From: Nelumbo lutea
Lineage: Eukaryota > Streptophyta > Magnoliopsida > Proteales > Nelumbonaceae
DNA length: 64,000 bases
Direction: 5' to 3'
NCBI GenBank assembly: GCA_022828595.1
Contig: JAKGHH010000001.1
Coordinates: forward strand, 67,576,401 to 67,640,400
Shown one piece after another: positions 1 to 10,497 of this stretch. Every line of letters begins with the position of its first letter. Positions within the stretch are counted from its first letter, which is position 1. A program made the translations under genes and the position numbers. The notes below the pieces were generated by a model that saw only the letters and a list, made by a program, of their open reading frames with translations, was not told the DNA's origin and did no database searches.

Positions 1-62
1 GAGGTAAACGAGATTGAAGAATGACCTTTGAGACAAGAATGACATCAGATCTGAGATTGTCC

Positions 63-63
<1 letters not shown>

Positions 64-94
<31 letters not shown>
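64..94. repeat. (AG)n microsatellite
   Basis: About 15 uninterrupted AG units. The surrounding bases 1-390 show no gene; open frames here only read through the dinucleotide run and a CTC-rich stretch at 182-205. Confidence 0.95.
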
Positions 95-97
<3 letters not shown>

Positions 98-392
98 ATG
101 ACCTCAGATTTGATGCTCGGAGCCTCGGATGTTGCATTGCTGTTGCCGTTGCCATCACCATTGCCAGTGAATGTCGAGTGATCCTCCTCCTCCTCCTCCT
201 CATTTGTCCCTCCTTCCATTCTTTTGTTTTTTCCTTTCTCTCCTCCCAACAACCAGATATATCTCTTTCTCTTGATAAAAGACTAAACCGTCTGAACAGT
301 TTAACTTGGATGGTCAAGCCGCTGACCAGAACGGTTCCATTTTTAGGTCAATTTTTCAAACCTTGTTTCTAATAAAAAAGTAACTAAAGAAA

Positions 393-466
393 TGGCCCAT
401 GCAGGTACCAAACCCGCGACCTTTGTGTTTTTAGCACAACGCTCTAACCAGCTGAGCTAATAGGCC
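393..466 (-). pseudogene. tRNA-Ile-derived pseudogene (anticodon loop now reads AAA)
   Basis: A 74-nt sequence collinear with the intact tRNA-Ile at 13834-13907. The acceptor stem and A-box (TAGCTCAGCTGG) are kept. The anticodon loop is CTAAAAA instead of CTAATAA, so the anticodon would be AAA (Phe) rather than AAT. The B-box is damaged: GGTTTGGTACC instead of GGTTCGAGACC, losing the conserved C56. The anticodon stem is still fully paired because both sides changed (TTGTG/CACAA). A T-run lies only about 14 nt downstream at 374-379 on this strand. Most likely a non-functional duplicate. Confidence 0.8.
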
Positions 467-796
467 ATTTTGTTAGGCATTTTTTAGGTAACAACCCATT
501 TTGTTAGCCCTTTTGTTAATAACCTATAGAAAATGCATGCTCCTTGAAGTCATTCACACCTCTTGAGGCTGCTCTCCCTACTCTCTAGTGGCTTAGGCTA
601 ATGTACAATGTTGCGAAGATTTTTTTTTTTAATATTAACACAACAGGATATCTATGATGTGGTAAAGTTATGGTACTGGAAGAGTTTTGATCAATCAAAA
701 GATTCAAAACCTACTCATGAATTTTGATAAATAACATCTGATTGGCTACAACGTTTATGATACCAATTGATTGGTTAGAATCTTTTTATATATCAT

Positions 797-1017
797 CAAG
801 GTTCAAAATATCGATTCACCGGTAGAGGTGTATTGGACAGTATTGTTTTTTTTTTTAGTTTTTTCAAATCTGGTTTAGAGGGAACGGTTTAAGGTCCGTC
901 CACCCCTTGAACCGGTCAAAACCCCGATACACCCTCTATAGGGGTATATCAGGAAGCTCCTGATACGATATGTATCAATCGATTCGGGCCAATATGTGTC
1001 AATATTTTGAACATTGG
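797..1017. mobile_element. Small TIR element (CAAGGTTC family, about 221 bp)
   Basis: The left end CAAGGTTCAAAATATCGAT and the inverted right end CCAATGTTCAAAATATTGAC match well. The element is flanked by the direct repeat ATATCAT (790-796 and 1018-1024). No coding capacity. The termini resemble the larger element at 51627-52864. Bases 467-796 hold no gene; 480-600 align with sequence downstream of the other tRNA copy. Confidence 0.7.
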
Positions 1018-1251
1018 ATATCATATCTTTCTGTTATCATAATTAATCATGGGACTCGATTCCACGTCTTTGCTGGGGCTACCCAACTAACATGCCAACC
1101 GAGCCACCACTTAGTTGGCATGTCGCTATAAGGCCTTTTTCAAACCGAACTGATAGTATCACTCCACTCCTTGGTGGCCAAGTCATGTACAAAGGCAAGA
1201 AATGGTTTGAAGTGATTTGCTTCGAGGGAGTACCAAATAATCAAAATTCAA

Positions 1252-1275
1252 TCTCTCTCTCTCTCTCTCTCTCTC
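1252..1275. repeat. (TC)n microsatellite
   Basis: Pure TC/CT run. The flanking 1018-1365 has no recognisable gene. The run corresponds to a shorter CT run at 14069-14080 in the duplicated tRNA segment. Confidence 0.9.
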
Positions 1276-1365
1276 CAAAGTACTGAACTGAATGAACTGA
1301 ATAAGTGAATATTACAGGCATACCACTACGGAATACCAGCCATATCCTCACATTATAAATACAAT

Positions 1366-2051
1366 TAGGGTTGTTCATAAGTAGACCCAAACCGACCAAA
1401 CCGACCACCCCGAGTCGGTCGGGTTTTCTTTAGTGTCGGTCAGTTTCGAGTTACTAAAAAGCATAAACCGATGGGTCGGTTCGGTTTCGGTTTCCACACA
1501 TGAAAACCAAAACCGAACTGACCCAAACCGATTTAGTTCCTAGTTAGTATTTAGTAGTTAGTACCTAACTTAGTTTCTACTTTCTAGTTACTTATAGTTA
1601 CTTATAGTTTGTACTTTCTAGTATTCTCTTTAGGAATGCCATTAATGGCAAGCATTGCAAGACAAGGAATGCCATTAATGCCATTAATAGCTTTTTGCAT
1701 TTTTTTTGGAAGGTTTAAAGATAGGATCCTATTCTCTAAGGTCCTTTATACAAATAGGTAATTACAATCAGGTGTCTTTTTAACTTAGATTAGTAGCCTT
1801 CTTAAAAATTCCAAATTCCAGTCTTCTTTTTCTAACACAAATTGACTTTCTCTTTTCTTGGTAACTTCTAACTTGGTCCACCCTTACTCCCTTAGCCCCT
1901 CAACTCAAGCACCCAAACCGACTCAAACCGATCAGGTTGGTTTTGCCTATCATAGGGTCGGTTTCGGTTTCATTTTCAGGCAACTCGACCAGGTCGGGCC
2001 AGTTGGAAAAACAACAGTAAACCGATCCAACCCGACCCGTGAACAACCCTA
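1366..2051. mobile_element. hAT-like non-autonomous element
   Basis: Starts TAGGGTTGTTCATAAG and ends with the inverted sequence (rc TAGGGTTGTTCACGGG). Flanks are AATACAAT (1358-1365) and GATACAAT (2052-2059), 7 of 8 identical, as expected for an 8-bp hAT target duplication. Both subterminal regions are packed with ACCGACC/GGTCGGT motifs. No transposase is visible. Confidence 0.78.
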
Positions 2052-2266
2052 GATACAATATCATTAGAAGGATTATCGAAGTAATGACTATGACGATTTT
2101 GATCAAAGGCTATGTCAACTAATCTATCAACACATCTATTAGTTTTCCTATAATGGTGAACTAGATAGAATTAAAGATGTACATTGATCTGCTTGGAAAA
2201 AAAATATGTACATTGATCTATGAACTCTAAAGTGGCTTTAAATAAAGACTCAATTTGTCATTCAGG

Positions 2267-3140
2267 TAGGGCTATTAATTGGATTGGATTTGGTCCAATC
2301 TGGTCCAATCCAATACTGGTCCATTTATAAATGGACTGGACTAAATCTAGTCTAAATCCATACAAACCAAGTTCAATCCAGTCCAAATAAAATGTAAATT
2401 GGCAGGATTGAGTCCAATCCAATCCAAATTGAACCAAATACCAAAATAACATGAGAAATCTTGAAAATATATAAAAAACTACACTTGTTGCAATCCAATA
2501 CAATCCAATTAAAATGTAAACGTAAGTGTTTTTGTAAAAATACTTTTATATAAGTGCTTTCAAAAAGTACTTTCATAAAATTACCTTTATAAAAGTGTTT
2601 TCACAAAAATACTTTTATAAAATTGTTTTCGTGTAAAAGTGCTTTTGTAAAAGTATTTATAAAAGTGTTTTTATGCTTTCATGAAAGTGCTTTCATAAAA
2701 TTATTTTAATAAAAGTGCTTTCATATACTTACTTTTATAAAAGTGTTTTCATATAAAAGTACTTTTATAAAAGTGCTTTCATAAAATTACTTTATAAAAA
2801 TGCTTTTGTAAAAGTGCTTTCGTGTAAGAGTGCTTTAGTAAAAGTACTTTTCATAAAATTACTTTTATAAAAGTGTTTTTGTAAAGTACTTTCGTAAAAG
2901 CACTTTCACTATAGTGTTTTATGCCAACTTCAATTTGATCAGCTTCAAATTGGACAAAGGTTTGACCTCATGATCGGATCATTGAAAATTTGGTTTAGGT
3001 CCGATATAGACCAATAAGAATATAGACCAATTTATTTTGGATTGGCCCAATCCAATAATTATAACGGACTGTCCAAATCCGATTTAATAAATTTTTTATC
3101 GGATTGGATCCAATCCAAAATTGGTCCATTAACACCCCTA
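2267..3140. mobile_element. hAT-like non-autonomous element with internal palindromic satellite
   Basis: Left end TAGGGCTATTAATTGGATTG and inverted right end TAGGGGTGTTAATGGACCAA. Flanks CATTCAGG (2259-2266) and CATTTAAG (3141-3148) agree at 6 of 8 bases. Subterminal regions repeat CCAATCC/GGATTGG. The centre (about 2520-2910) is a degenerate tandem array. No transposase. Confidence 0.75.
2520..2910. repeat. Degenerate tandem array of AAAGTRCTTTYRTAA units
   Basis: More than twenty imperfect copies of a roughly 16-18 bp unit containing the palindromic core AAAGTACTTT. The same unit forms an array inside the unrelated element at 12411-13220. Confidence 0.85.
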
Positions 3141-4090
3141 CATTTAAGACATCATCGAGAGCTGAGAGTAGTAACAATTGATAGAGAGGTTGACCTGGAC
3201 GGTTGGAGCATTTTGTCTAAAAACTGGCTAGGCAACTGGTTTCACCCCTGAATCATTCTGTTGCCAAAAATTGTTGACTTGGTTACCAACTTTCTGATTC
3301 GACCGGTTGATAAAACCTGACATATTCAACCTGCATAATGGTTTTTGAGAATTACAATTTTTTATCTAAACAGGCTGATATGTTCGTCGAACCACTGACC
3401 CTAAAACTAGCGGTCAAATTGGTCTGGTTCCGGGTCAATTTTGAAAACATTGATCCATTATACTCTTAAATTGAGTTGCAAGACCTAACAAAAATGGATG
3501 TGCAAAAAATATTCAAAATTACTTTAAAACCTGACTTGCCCACACAGGCCCAACCAACCTGTCCGAGGACAGCCGGAATTCTCTTAGGTTAAGCTCGGTA
3601 TGAACCTGGGCTGATAAACTCAGGCTAGCTTGACCTTAGGTTGGTCCATGCCTGAGTTCGAGGTTTGAATTTTAGAATTGGACCTGGTTTGATCGTCAAA
3701 TCCAATCCAACCAGCCTGAGTTACACCCTAACTGTAACCAATCACCATATCGCTGGTGCAAATATTCGTAGGCAGGCATACTTGTTTTGTGATAAAGCGG
3801 AAAGGATTTGTCACAAGCGAGTCTTGGGTCGATAGGATGCTTCGAAAACAAAACTGGAGAAAGTTTGTCTGGAAAAAAAAAATTTGGTAAACACAAACCT
3901 TATTACCACAACAAACAATCAAGAATTCACCCGTCTACATACAAATTAATAAATCCGGAGAAGAGTAAAAACTACTCTGATCTGTTCCATTCAATCAAAA
4001 AAAAAAAAAAGAAAAAAAATCGAGAAAAGACATATATTAATATTAGGGGATGTTGCTGATGAGGTTAAACATGCAGAAGAGCAAGAAGAG
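3141..4090. other. Intergenic repeat sequence downstream of LEA copy 1
   Basis: No gene seen. Bases 3489-3600 align with 16289-16405. Bases 3722-3990 align with 32450-32670 upstream of the second LEA copy's 3' end, so this belongs to the duplicated LEA block. The rest is degenerate AACCGG/GACC-type repeat. Confidence 0.7.
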
Positions 4091-4094
4091 CAGA

Positions 4095-5697
4095 TTAATC
4101 CTTTCTGTTCATGCAACGCTTGGCGTTCTGGGCATTTCCTTTGATGGATTCCTTCGCGTCTTCGCTCTTTCCGATCACTGTTTCCTTGATCTTCTGGGAG
4201 GTCTCCTTGGTCGTTTCCCAAGCCTCTTGGGCTGTTTCTTTTGCTTTCTCTGCAAGGTCTTGTGCTGTTTCTGATACCTTGCCCGTGACCTCTTTGGCCT
4301 TCTGCGTCATCTACACATCCAATCAAAGACAAAAAATTACAGTAATTAATCGAATATATTCTCTCAATTATCTCTGCAACCTTTTGGGCTTTCTGGGTCA
4401 TCTAGACTCCCAAACAAGGTAAAAAAATTTCAGTAATCGATCGAACATATTCTTTAAATTATCCGCGACCTCTTTGGCTTTCTGGATCGTCTCGACATCC
4501 AAATTAATAAGGCCAAAAGTTTTTAGTAATCAATCGAATATATTATCTCAATTTTCTAAATGAATAAACTACTTGATAAAACCATGAAGTCAACACATTC
4601 AAGCATTATCTCATATGCAAGGATCAAAGTATAGTCTAGTATCAGGTAGGAAATTTTATATAGATAATATAATTATATTATTAACAATACTATAAATAAT
4701 GTATAAATATATAAGAATTATATATGAAAAATATATCACAATTAATATAGCATGATGCAAATATATTATACAATATTATTGATAATGCATCAATTAAAAG
4801 TCCACTACACAAATTATATGGAGTTTTACAAATTAATACATGTGCAAAGCGATTATTACTTTATTTTCTATTAAAGTCCAAGGCATAAAATATATGCAAT
4901 TATTACGTTTGAATTATTATATTAATTTGTTTTCTATTTTACTATTTTTAGTTTATAACATTAACAAAAAAATCAACTAAAAATTAATTCTCAAATGTTT
5001 GATAAATAATACTTTATTTTTGTAAATAATAAGTATATTATTATGAAATATAAACTAAAATATCAATTAATAATTTATAAAAATAAATAATCTTAACTTA
5101 AAATATATATCAAACCTATTAAAAATTTGAAGATACATATCATATAAAAATTCATAAATTTTAATTATTAAAATAATTATTCTATTATTAATATTTTATT
5201 TTTAAAAAATTTAAAAAATAAAAAACAAACAATCTTAGTTACCTGTTCCGTTGTAGAGCAGGCCTTATCTTTCATTTCTTCGCCAGTCCTCTTCATATCT
5301 CTGCCCGCTTGCTTCGCTGTATTGCTGGCCTTGTCGCAAGCATCGGAAGCCTCTTGTTTGGCGCTTGCCTGTGATAGAAACTCAAACTTCTGTCAACTGG
5401 GATTACTGAAAATTACCATTATTGCCAGTGTGATGAACACCCAATTCAATTAAACCGTAATTCTCGTACTACAAACTACAAATATTCAATTCAGTAAGAG
5501 TTGTTCAGATGTGATTGTCGTCAGATTCTGATCCACCGAGAATCTGACACACTACATAAAACTAGGAAACCGATCGAACTTACTTGTAGAGGTCTTGGGG
5601 CAGCAGTGACAAAACTTCTGAGGCATCTTCTCGTTACCGAGGATTCAATTTGACGGAATTTGGGAACTGAGATTATTAGGGTCATGCTCGCCATCAT
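4095..5697 (-). CDS. LEA group 3 (LEA_4-like) protein, copy 1, probably organelle-targeted; three exons
   Basis: Spliced gene on the minus strand. Exon 1 is 5584-5697 (ATGATGG; the second ATG at 5694 aligns with the copy 2 start), exon 2 is 5243-5368 and exon 3 is 4095-4310, all joined in phase 0. The product is about 150 residues. The N-terminus is rich in Ser, Arg and hydroxyl residues and ends in RSFVTAAP, typical of a mitochondrial or plastid presequence. The rest is a Lys/Glu/Ala/Thr amphipathic helix with 11-mer-like repeats such as AEKAKETAQEAWETTKE, as in LEA_4 proteins that protect membranes and enzymes during drying. It has two cysteines in exon 2, unusual for LEA proteins. It is a duplicate of the gene at 32722-33545. 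Intron 2 is 932 bp against 155 bp in copy 2 because of an insertion reaching the 5' splice site, whose donor is GTAACT instead of GTAAGA. The frame is open, but splicing efficiency is uncertain. Confidence 0.85.
4311..4557 (-). repeat. Intronic tandem copies of an acceptor-plus-exon-start module
   Basis: Within intron 2 of LEA copy 1, a unit of about 70-80 bp recurs. It consists of an ATTGAGAGAATATATTCGAT-like stretch, a pyrimidine-rich tract, an AG and a copy of the exon 3 start (M-T-Q-K-A-K-x-V). The real acceptor is GTGTAG|ATGACGCAG (exon from 4310). Decoys are GTCTAG|ATGACCCAG near 4401 and GTCGAG|ACGATCCAG near 4487. Copy 2 holds one decoy (GTCAAG|ACGACCCAG near 33034). Confidence 0.8.
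4558..5239. mobile_element. AT-rich insertion in intron 2 of LEA copy 1 (one-ended TE copy)
   Basis: Absent from LEA copy 2, where ATTTTCT joins directly to TACCTG. The part from 4619 begins CAAGGATCAAAGTATAG, matching the terminal repeat of the element at 51627-52864. The stretch 4855-5150 aligns in inverse orientation with about 52360-52610. The second terminus is not seen, so this is a truncated insertion or one with a deleted end. Confidence 0.78.
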
Positions 5698-5778
5698 TTG
5701 CTGTTCCTTGTTGTTTCTTTTTTATTCTTTTGTGGAACAGAAAACACGAATATGAAAACTCTCGGTTCCTCCTTAATG

Positions 5779-5854
5779 TATATATAAATGCAAAGGATGG
5801 TTGAGGGAGCCTACGGTTTGCCACGTGGAAAACTGTTTGACGTGCGTTGGACGT
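5779..5854 (-). promoter_or_regulatory. LEA copy 1 promoter: TATA box, G-box and ACGT elements
   Basis: On the minus strand a TATATATA motif lies at about 5779-5786, 80-90 bp upstream of the ATG. A G-box CCACGTGG lies at 5821-5828, followed by GACGTGCG and GACGTC (about 5839-5854). The same arrangement is conserved upstream of copy 2. G-box/ABRE clusters are typical of ABA- and seed-responsive LEA promoters; actual regulation is inferred. Confidence 0.7.
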
Positions 5855-5899
5855 CGCATATTTTGCTCTTTTATGTGGTTAAATAACTGTCTGAAGTCG

Positions 5900-6607
5900 G
5901 AACATTCGGTACGACCCGATCTGTGAACACTCTAAGGTGGGGAGGGATGATCCTCCAACAAAGAGATTGTTTAAATATTGAGCATTGCCTTCAAAGATAG
6001 CAGAAGAGATCCCAAAAGAACTTTGTGAGTTTAATAAAAAGAATCTGATAATGATTAATTACCATTTCTATTCTATTAGGTTATTCCGGTATTAGTTATC
6101 ACTAAACCTGTTCCCAACCCATTTACCCCAGAAATGGAGTATTTTTAAGGGATGGATGTGCCTTTTTATGAGGGGAAGTTGCCCTTAGACTCATGCAATG
6201 CACATATTCGTGCTAAAAGATGCCCATGTTTTATGAGGCAATGACTACATTTGTTTTTTTATTAAAAAAAATTGAATTGGTTGTGGGTGAGTCTAATTAA
6301 ATAACTTTATATTTGTTTTTTTTTTATATTTTCAATTCAAAATTTAATTTTTGAATACCATTGAGACCCCTAATTGGGAAATAATATAAAGAGGATACTA
6401 TAAGATGGCGTGGGCAATTGCATTTTAATTAAGTATACACAAATATAAATTACCGAGAAAACAATTTGAGTCAACTCGGGGAGCCTTGTTCCCCTTTATG
6501 CCCCAAACCTACATTCCTACCCCATCTCTCATGGTTGGTCCCTTCACTTCATGGCCCCTCCCCTCTGTCCCCACCCCTACCCCGAAAGAAAGAAAAAAAA
6601 ATCTAAA
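5900..6607. other. Intergenic, no gene seen
   Basis: AT-rich low-complexity sequence without convincing coding or terminal-repeat structure. Confidence 0.6.
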
Positions 6608-6946
6608 GGGTGCATTTGGAAACGATGCAAATAAGTGTGAATGTAAATATGTAGTATAAAATGGTCTATTTAAATTGTAAAGTTGGGTTAGTTTTGCACT
6701 GATAAATTTATCTTCTTACCAAACAGATTTTTAGTTGTAATGGATACAAATATGAATTTCAATAAAATATATGTTTTTTTTTATCAAAAACCCACTTGAA
6801 TGTAAATTTACTTATTTTTTAATATTGATGTACTTTTACATCTTATTATATGTAATGTTGCCAAACACAGGCAAAAGTGAACCAGAGTGCAAATTTTTCC
6901 CTGAACTGGGATTTACACTCCGTTTGCATCATTTCCAAATGCAGCC
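6608..6946. mobile_element. Harbinger-like MITE (about 339 bp)
   Basis: Left terminus GGGTGCATTTGGAAACGATG and inverted right terminus GGCTGCATTTGGAAATGATG. Flanked by AAA on both sides (6605-6607 and 6947-6949). A relative with a TTA duplication lies at 52911-53292. Confidence 0.75.
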
Positions 6947-6992
6947 AAAGGAACAAAACAATTTTCTTATTTTATCACCTCTTTGTTACTAA

Positions 6993-7390
6993 GGCTCCAT
7001 TTATTTGCGATACAAACGCCGAACCGGGGTATTTATATACCACGATTCGCGTTTGCGAGCATTTGTTTGATATATAAAAAAATAATGATTATCATATCAA
7101 AACTGTATTTTCTAACACTTTTATATTCTGAAAAGAGCACATTATTGTACCTATTTTTTGGATACAATTTTGTGTTCTTTTGATAATTACCTTTTTGACC
7201 AAAGTTAAGGCATTGGAACATAAGATAGTTAGAGCATTTAATGATAGGCCCACACTTTGCACCGATTTCAAACAAATAAGATGAGTGTAAAAATGGTTTA
7301 AAATGTGAACCGTGTTTGCATTCATGAACCGAAAAAAAGGGTAAATATGCAATGTACATATTTGTGTTTGTATTGCAACCAAACACAACC
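6993..7390. mobile_element. Harbinger-like MITE (about 398 bp)
   Basis: Left end GGCTCCATTTATTTGCGATA and inverted right end GGTTGTGTTTGGTTGCAATA, flanked by TAA (6990-6992 and 7391-7393). Its interior aligns with 43500-43990. Confidence 0.78.
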
Positions 7391-7936
7391 TAAAGAAAGT
7401 TTAAGAATGTAAATAATGTATAGGACAGCCACTTCGGTAGGCTTGCTGTTTGCAGAAGTTGTACCTCCTATCTTCAACCTTGATTTGTGATAAATGTCTA
7501 CTGTGGTGCAAGTTAAATGAAATGAGACACTTGGGTGATATTTGGCATCGATACCGTTTTCTGAGAAAACGACGCCTTATAAATGCCATATCAGAGAAAA
7601 CGGTGTTTCAAACAATGCGCCCTTATTTGGTACCACTACCAAAAAAAACGGCCTAGGCCGATAGTTTTCTTCCGGCGGTCTTAACTAATGTCAGGAAAGG
7701 TTGGCAAATCCGAACAAAAAATGATCCATTTACTAGCCGGCACTCAAATTTTAATTAAAACAGATAACGTTTGTTATTGACAAATAAAATTAAAAATAAT
7801 AAAAATTCAATATATAATTTTAGGGGTCCCGCCAAAACGGTTAAGTTTCGCGAAGAGAGGGGTCGTTAATACCAAACTACGAATCTCGCAAAAAAAAAAA
7901 ATTGGTTTCCATGAATCTCGATGTCATTATCCATGA

Positions 7937-7968
<32 letters not shown>

Positions 7969-8199
7969 CTCAGTCTCTTCAACTCTCGTCTTCAATCGCG
8001 TAAAGCAAGTTCAAAATCCTTGCGCTTGGGGTTGGGTAGGAGATTGAAAGTGGTCAGAGTGAGTGCAGCAGAGATAAGTTTGGTGCTGCCTCTTCATCCA
8101 TGTTTATGAGGAGTGGTCTCTCTGGGAGTCAACCTAGGAAAGCCTGGCGAATTCTTCGACTGCATCCATGAGATCACTGCTGCTCTCCCCTTCACTAGG
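7391..8199. other. Intergenic / likely 5' leader of the BTB gene
   Basis: Bases 7530-7660 contain repeats of CCGTTTTCTGAGAAAACG-type inverted sequence related to 11050-11330 and 45430-45960. A (CT)n run sits at 7936-7961. Bases 7960-8199 precede the BTB exon and may be its old 5' UTR; no good reading frame there. Confidence 0.5.
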
Positions 8200-9764
8200 A
8201 TGACTGATTCCTCAGCCTACAGAGTCGATACCACGTCCCGTCTCACCCAATGGAGGATCGACAGCTTGGCTTCCTGCGCCTACAGGAAATTCGATCCTTT
8301 CAAGATGGGCAACTGGAATTGGTGAGACATCCAATCAATTATTGCCTTTCCCCAATTTCAACAAACTTTTCGAATGATCGTTTCTTTATCTCTCAAAGAT
8401 AGAAAATTGCATTTTTTTTCTTTTCAGTTTAATCCATTCTATTCTGTATACAAAGTTAAAAAATGAAATGACCTTTTTTTGCGTGCTCTCTCTCTCTCTC
8501 TCTGTGCTTATCTTTGTAACATTGCATCCTTCATCATTCCAGTCGTATGTTCTTTGGGAGATCGAAAGCCACTGGTTCATCCGGGTAACTGCACAATATT
8601 TTTTTACTTGAGCCTAATTAGTTAAGTTCCCCTTTTTTCTAAAACAGCATATCCATGGCAAAAGAACAGCTTCTTACTTTCTTCGTGAACTTGTTTCATG
8701 TTACTTGAGATTGCAGGAATAACAAACAAACAAACAAATAAAGAGTAACGACAATTTTGTTTGGGTGATTGATACTCCGTTAATCGGGAAGTTCATTATT
8801 GACGTCCAGTTCCTTGATTTGAAGATCTCATCGCCAAACGTATGATTCTCTCTCTCTCTCTCTCTCTCTCTGCCATCTTTTCCCTTAAGTGTTACCCCCC
8901 CCCCCCTCTCTCTATTTCCCAGTTCAATTCTGTTCAACAAAAGAAAACTAAGTATTACTAATAGATAGAAGGTTGATTGCTGTAACAAATAAATAAATGC
9001 CCTTAACTTCTATTCTGGATGAATTTTGAAACTTCTGGTCTTACAATTGCAAGTTTGCAACATCAGAGGAGGACTATAATCATCTGAAGTATCAATCTTG
9101 CAGATAACCTGAACATCTCATGCCACCTTTTCTAAATTAATGCTGATAGTTCAGATGATTGCTGTCCAACCAAGCCTTGTCCCAAAAGATTTTCCATATA
9201 GAAAAGTTAAATGGAGTTGCATTCTGTGTATGTGTTGCACATTGTGGCTATGAGAAATTAGAGACATTCTGATGCCATTTAAGACTACAGGCTACTCATT
9301 TAGCTAAGATTTTTAGTCCAGGAAAGCTTTGTTACTTGCCTGTATTCCTTGACTCCTCTCTCGGTTGTGATTTGTCATGTAATATACAGGCTTTCACAGA
9401 CATGTCAATTGAAGCTTGCCAGGCTTTCCTGAACTACATCTATGGCAACATCCAACAGGATGAGTTTCTGACCCACCGGCTTGCACTTCTCCGTGCAGGT
9501 GAAAAGTATGACATCTATGACCTGAAAGAAGCATGCCATGAGAGCCTTCTAGAAGACATTGACACTAAGAATGTACTTGAGAGATTACAGAATGCTTCTC
9601 TCTATCAATTGCCAAGGCTAAAGAGTAGTTGCATGAGGTATCTCGTGAAATTTGGTAAGATATTTGACATTCGAGATGATTTTAATGCTTTTCTACAATG
9701 TGCCGATAGGGACCTCATAGCTGAGATCTTCCATGAGATTCTTGCAACCTTGAAAGGCTTCTAA
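8200..9764 (+). pseudogene. BTB/POZ-domain protein gene (At1g21780-like), decayed or internally deleted
   Basis: Three exon-like blocks are recognisable. Block 1 (8200-8321) reads TSRLTQWRIDSLASCAYRKF and ends GNWNW at a GTGAGA donor. Block 2 (about 8746-8839) reads FVWVIDTPLIGKFIIDVQFL before a GTATGA donor. Block 3 (9390-9764), after ATATACAG, encodes the C-terminal half of the BTB domain and BACK-like tail (ACQAFLNYIYGNIQ ... KYDIYDLKEAC ... NVLERLQNASLYQLPRLK) to a stop. Family members act as CUL3 ubiquitin-ligase substrate adaptors and are about 325 residues long. Here the exon after GNWNW and the exon with the N-terminal BTB strand/helices are not found in the intervening DNA, and CT runs fill the introns. 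A functional product is therefore unlikely, although block 3 alone is open from 9336. Confidence 0.75.
8846..8872. repeat. (TC)n microsatellite in BTB intron
   Basis: CT dinucleotide run; a second one lies at about 8487-8503 and a C/CT tract at 8897-8914. Confidence 0.9.
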
Positions 9765-10154
9765 AATTTGCTCAAGGAAAAGGTAATGAAGTGTGCTTAT
9801 GTGTAGTGTTCTATGTAATTATTTCCATGCAGATGGATAACTGGGCTTCTGGTGACAGACTTGATGAACATCGACACATCAGGAATTCTTGCATTAGAAG
9901 AGCTTCATATGGTTTCTCATGGTATAGAAGCTAAAGATGAACAATCTCTGGTTTCCCAGAAACCTTGCTTGTAAGGAGTTGCTTCATAAGGAGTGGGTTT
10001 CATCATGAATCCTTGCATTAGAAGAGCTTCATAAGGAGTTGCTTGTAATCCATGTACAGGTAGGGGTGTTTTAGGATTATCAATCCCTGGTTGCCCTGAA
10101 ACGTTCCAATTATTCCAACAAGATGAACAATCCGGGGAAGAAGGTTGTAGAAGC

Positions 10155-10230
10155 CAAAGATCAAGGGATGAAGGCAGTAGCAGTCAACGATCAAGGGATG
10201 AAGGCAGTAGCAGTCAAAGATCAAGGGAAC
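10155..10230. repeat. Tandem repeat, about 30-bp unit, 2.5 copies
   Basis: The unit AAGATCAAGGGATGAAGGCA plus GTAGCAGTC is repeated. It lies in the region 9765-10497, which otherwise holds only AT-rich sequence and the apparent 3' flank of the BTB gene. The phrase GAAGAGCTTCAT recurs at about 9898 and 10020. Confidence 0.8.
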
Positions 10231-10497
10231 AAGAAATTGTCATAGATCAATAAATTGTATTTGAACAATTTGCAAATTGCAAGTGAAAAAAATAGTATTT
10301 TAGTTTTCTTTATAAATTGTTATAATGATTAATCTTTATATTAATAGATTGAGTTTTACATTTAATCTTTTATTTAAGTTGTTTAAGTTTTCATATATCA
10401 ATTTGCAAGAGTGTATTAAGTATATATTATAGTGGTGGATCAATAAAGTGCACATATAAAAAAATGTTGAAAATAGCATATAAAAGAAATTAAAAAA

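Noticed and set aside
45..317. Open frame encoding Arg- and Ser-Leu-rich protein
   Set aside because: Direct translation of the AG and CTC repeats; no conserved domain or gene structure.
2520..2910. CRISPR-like repeat array
   Set aside because: Plant nuclear context, contiguous degenerate units without spacers; a TE-internal satellite.
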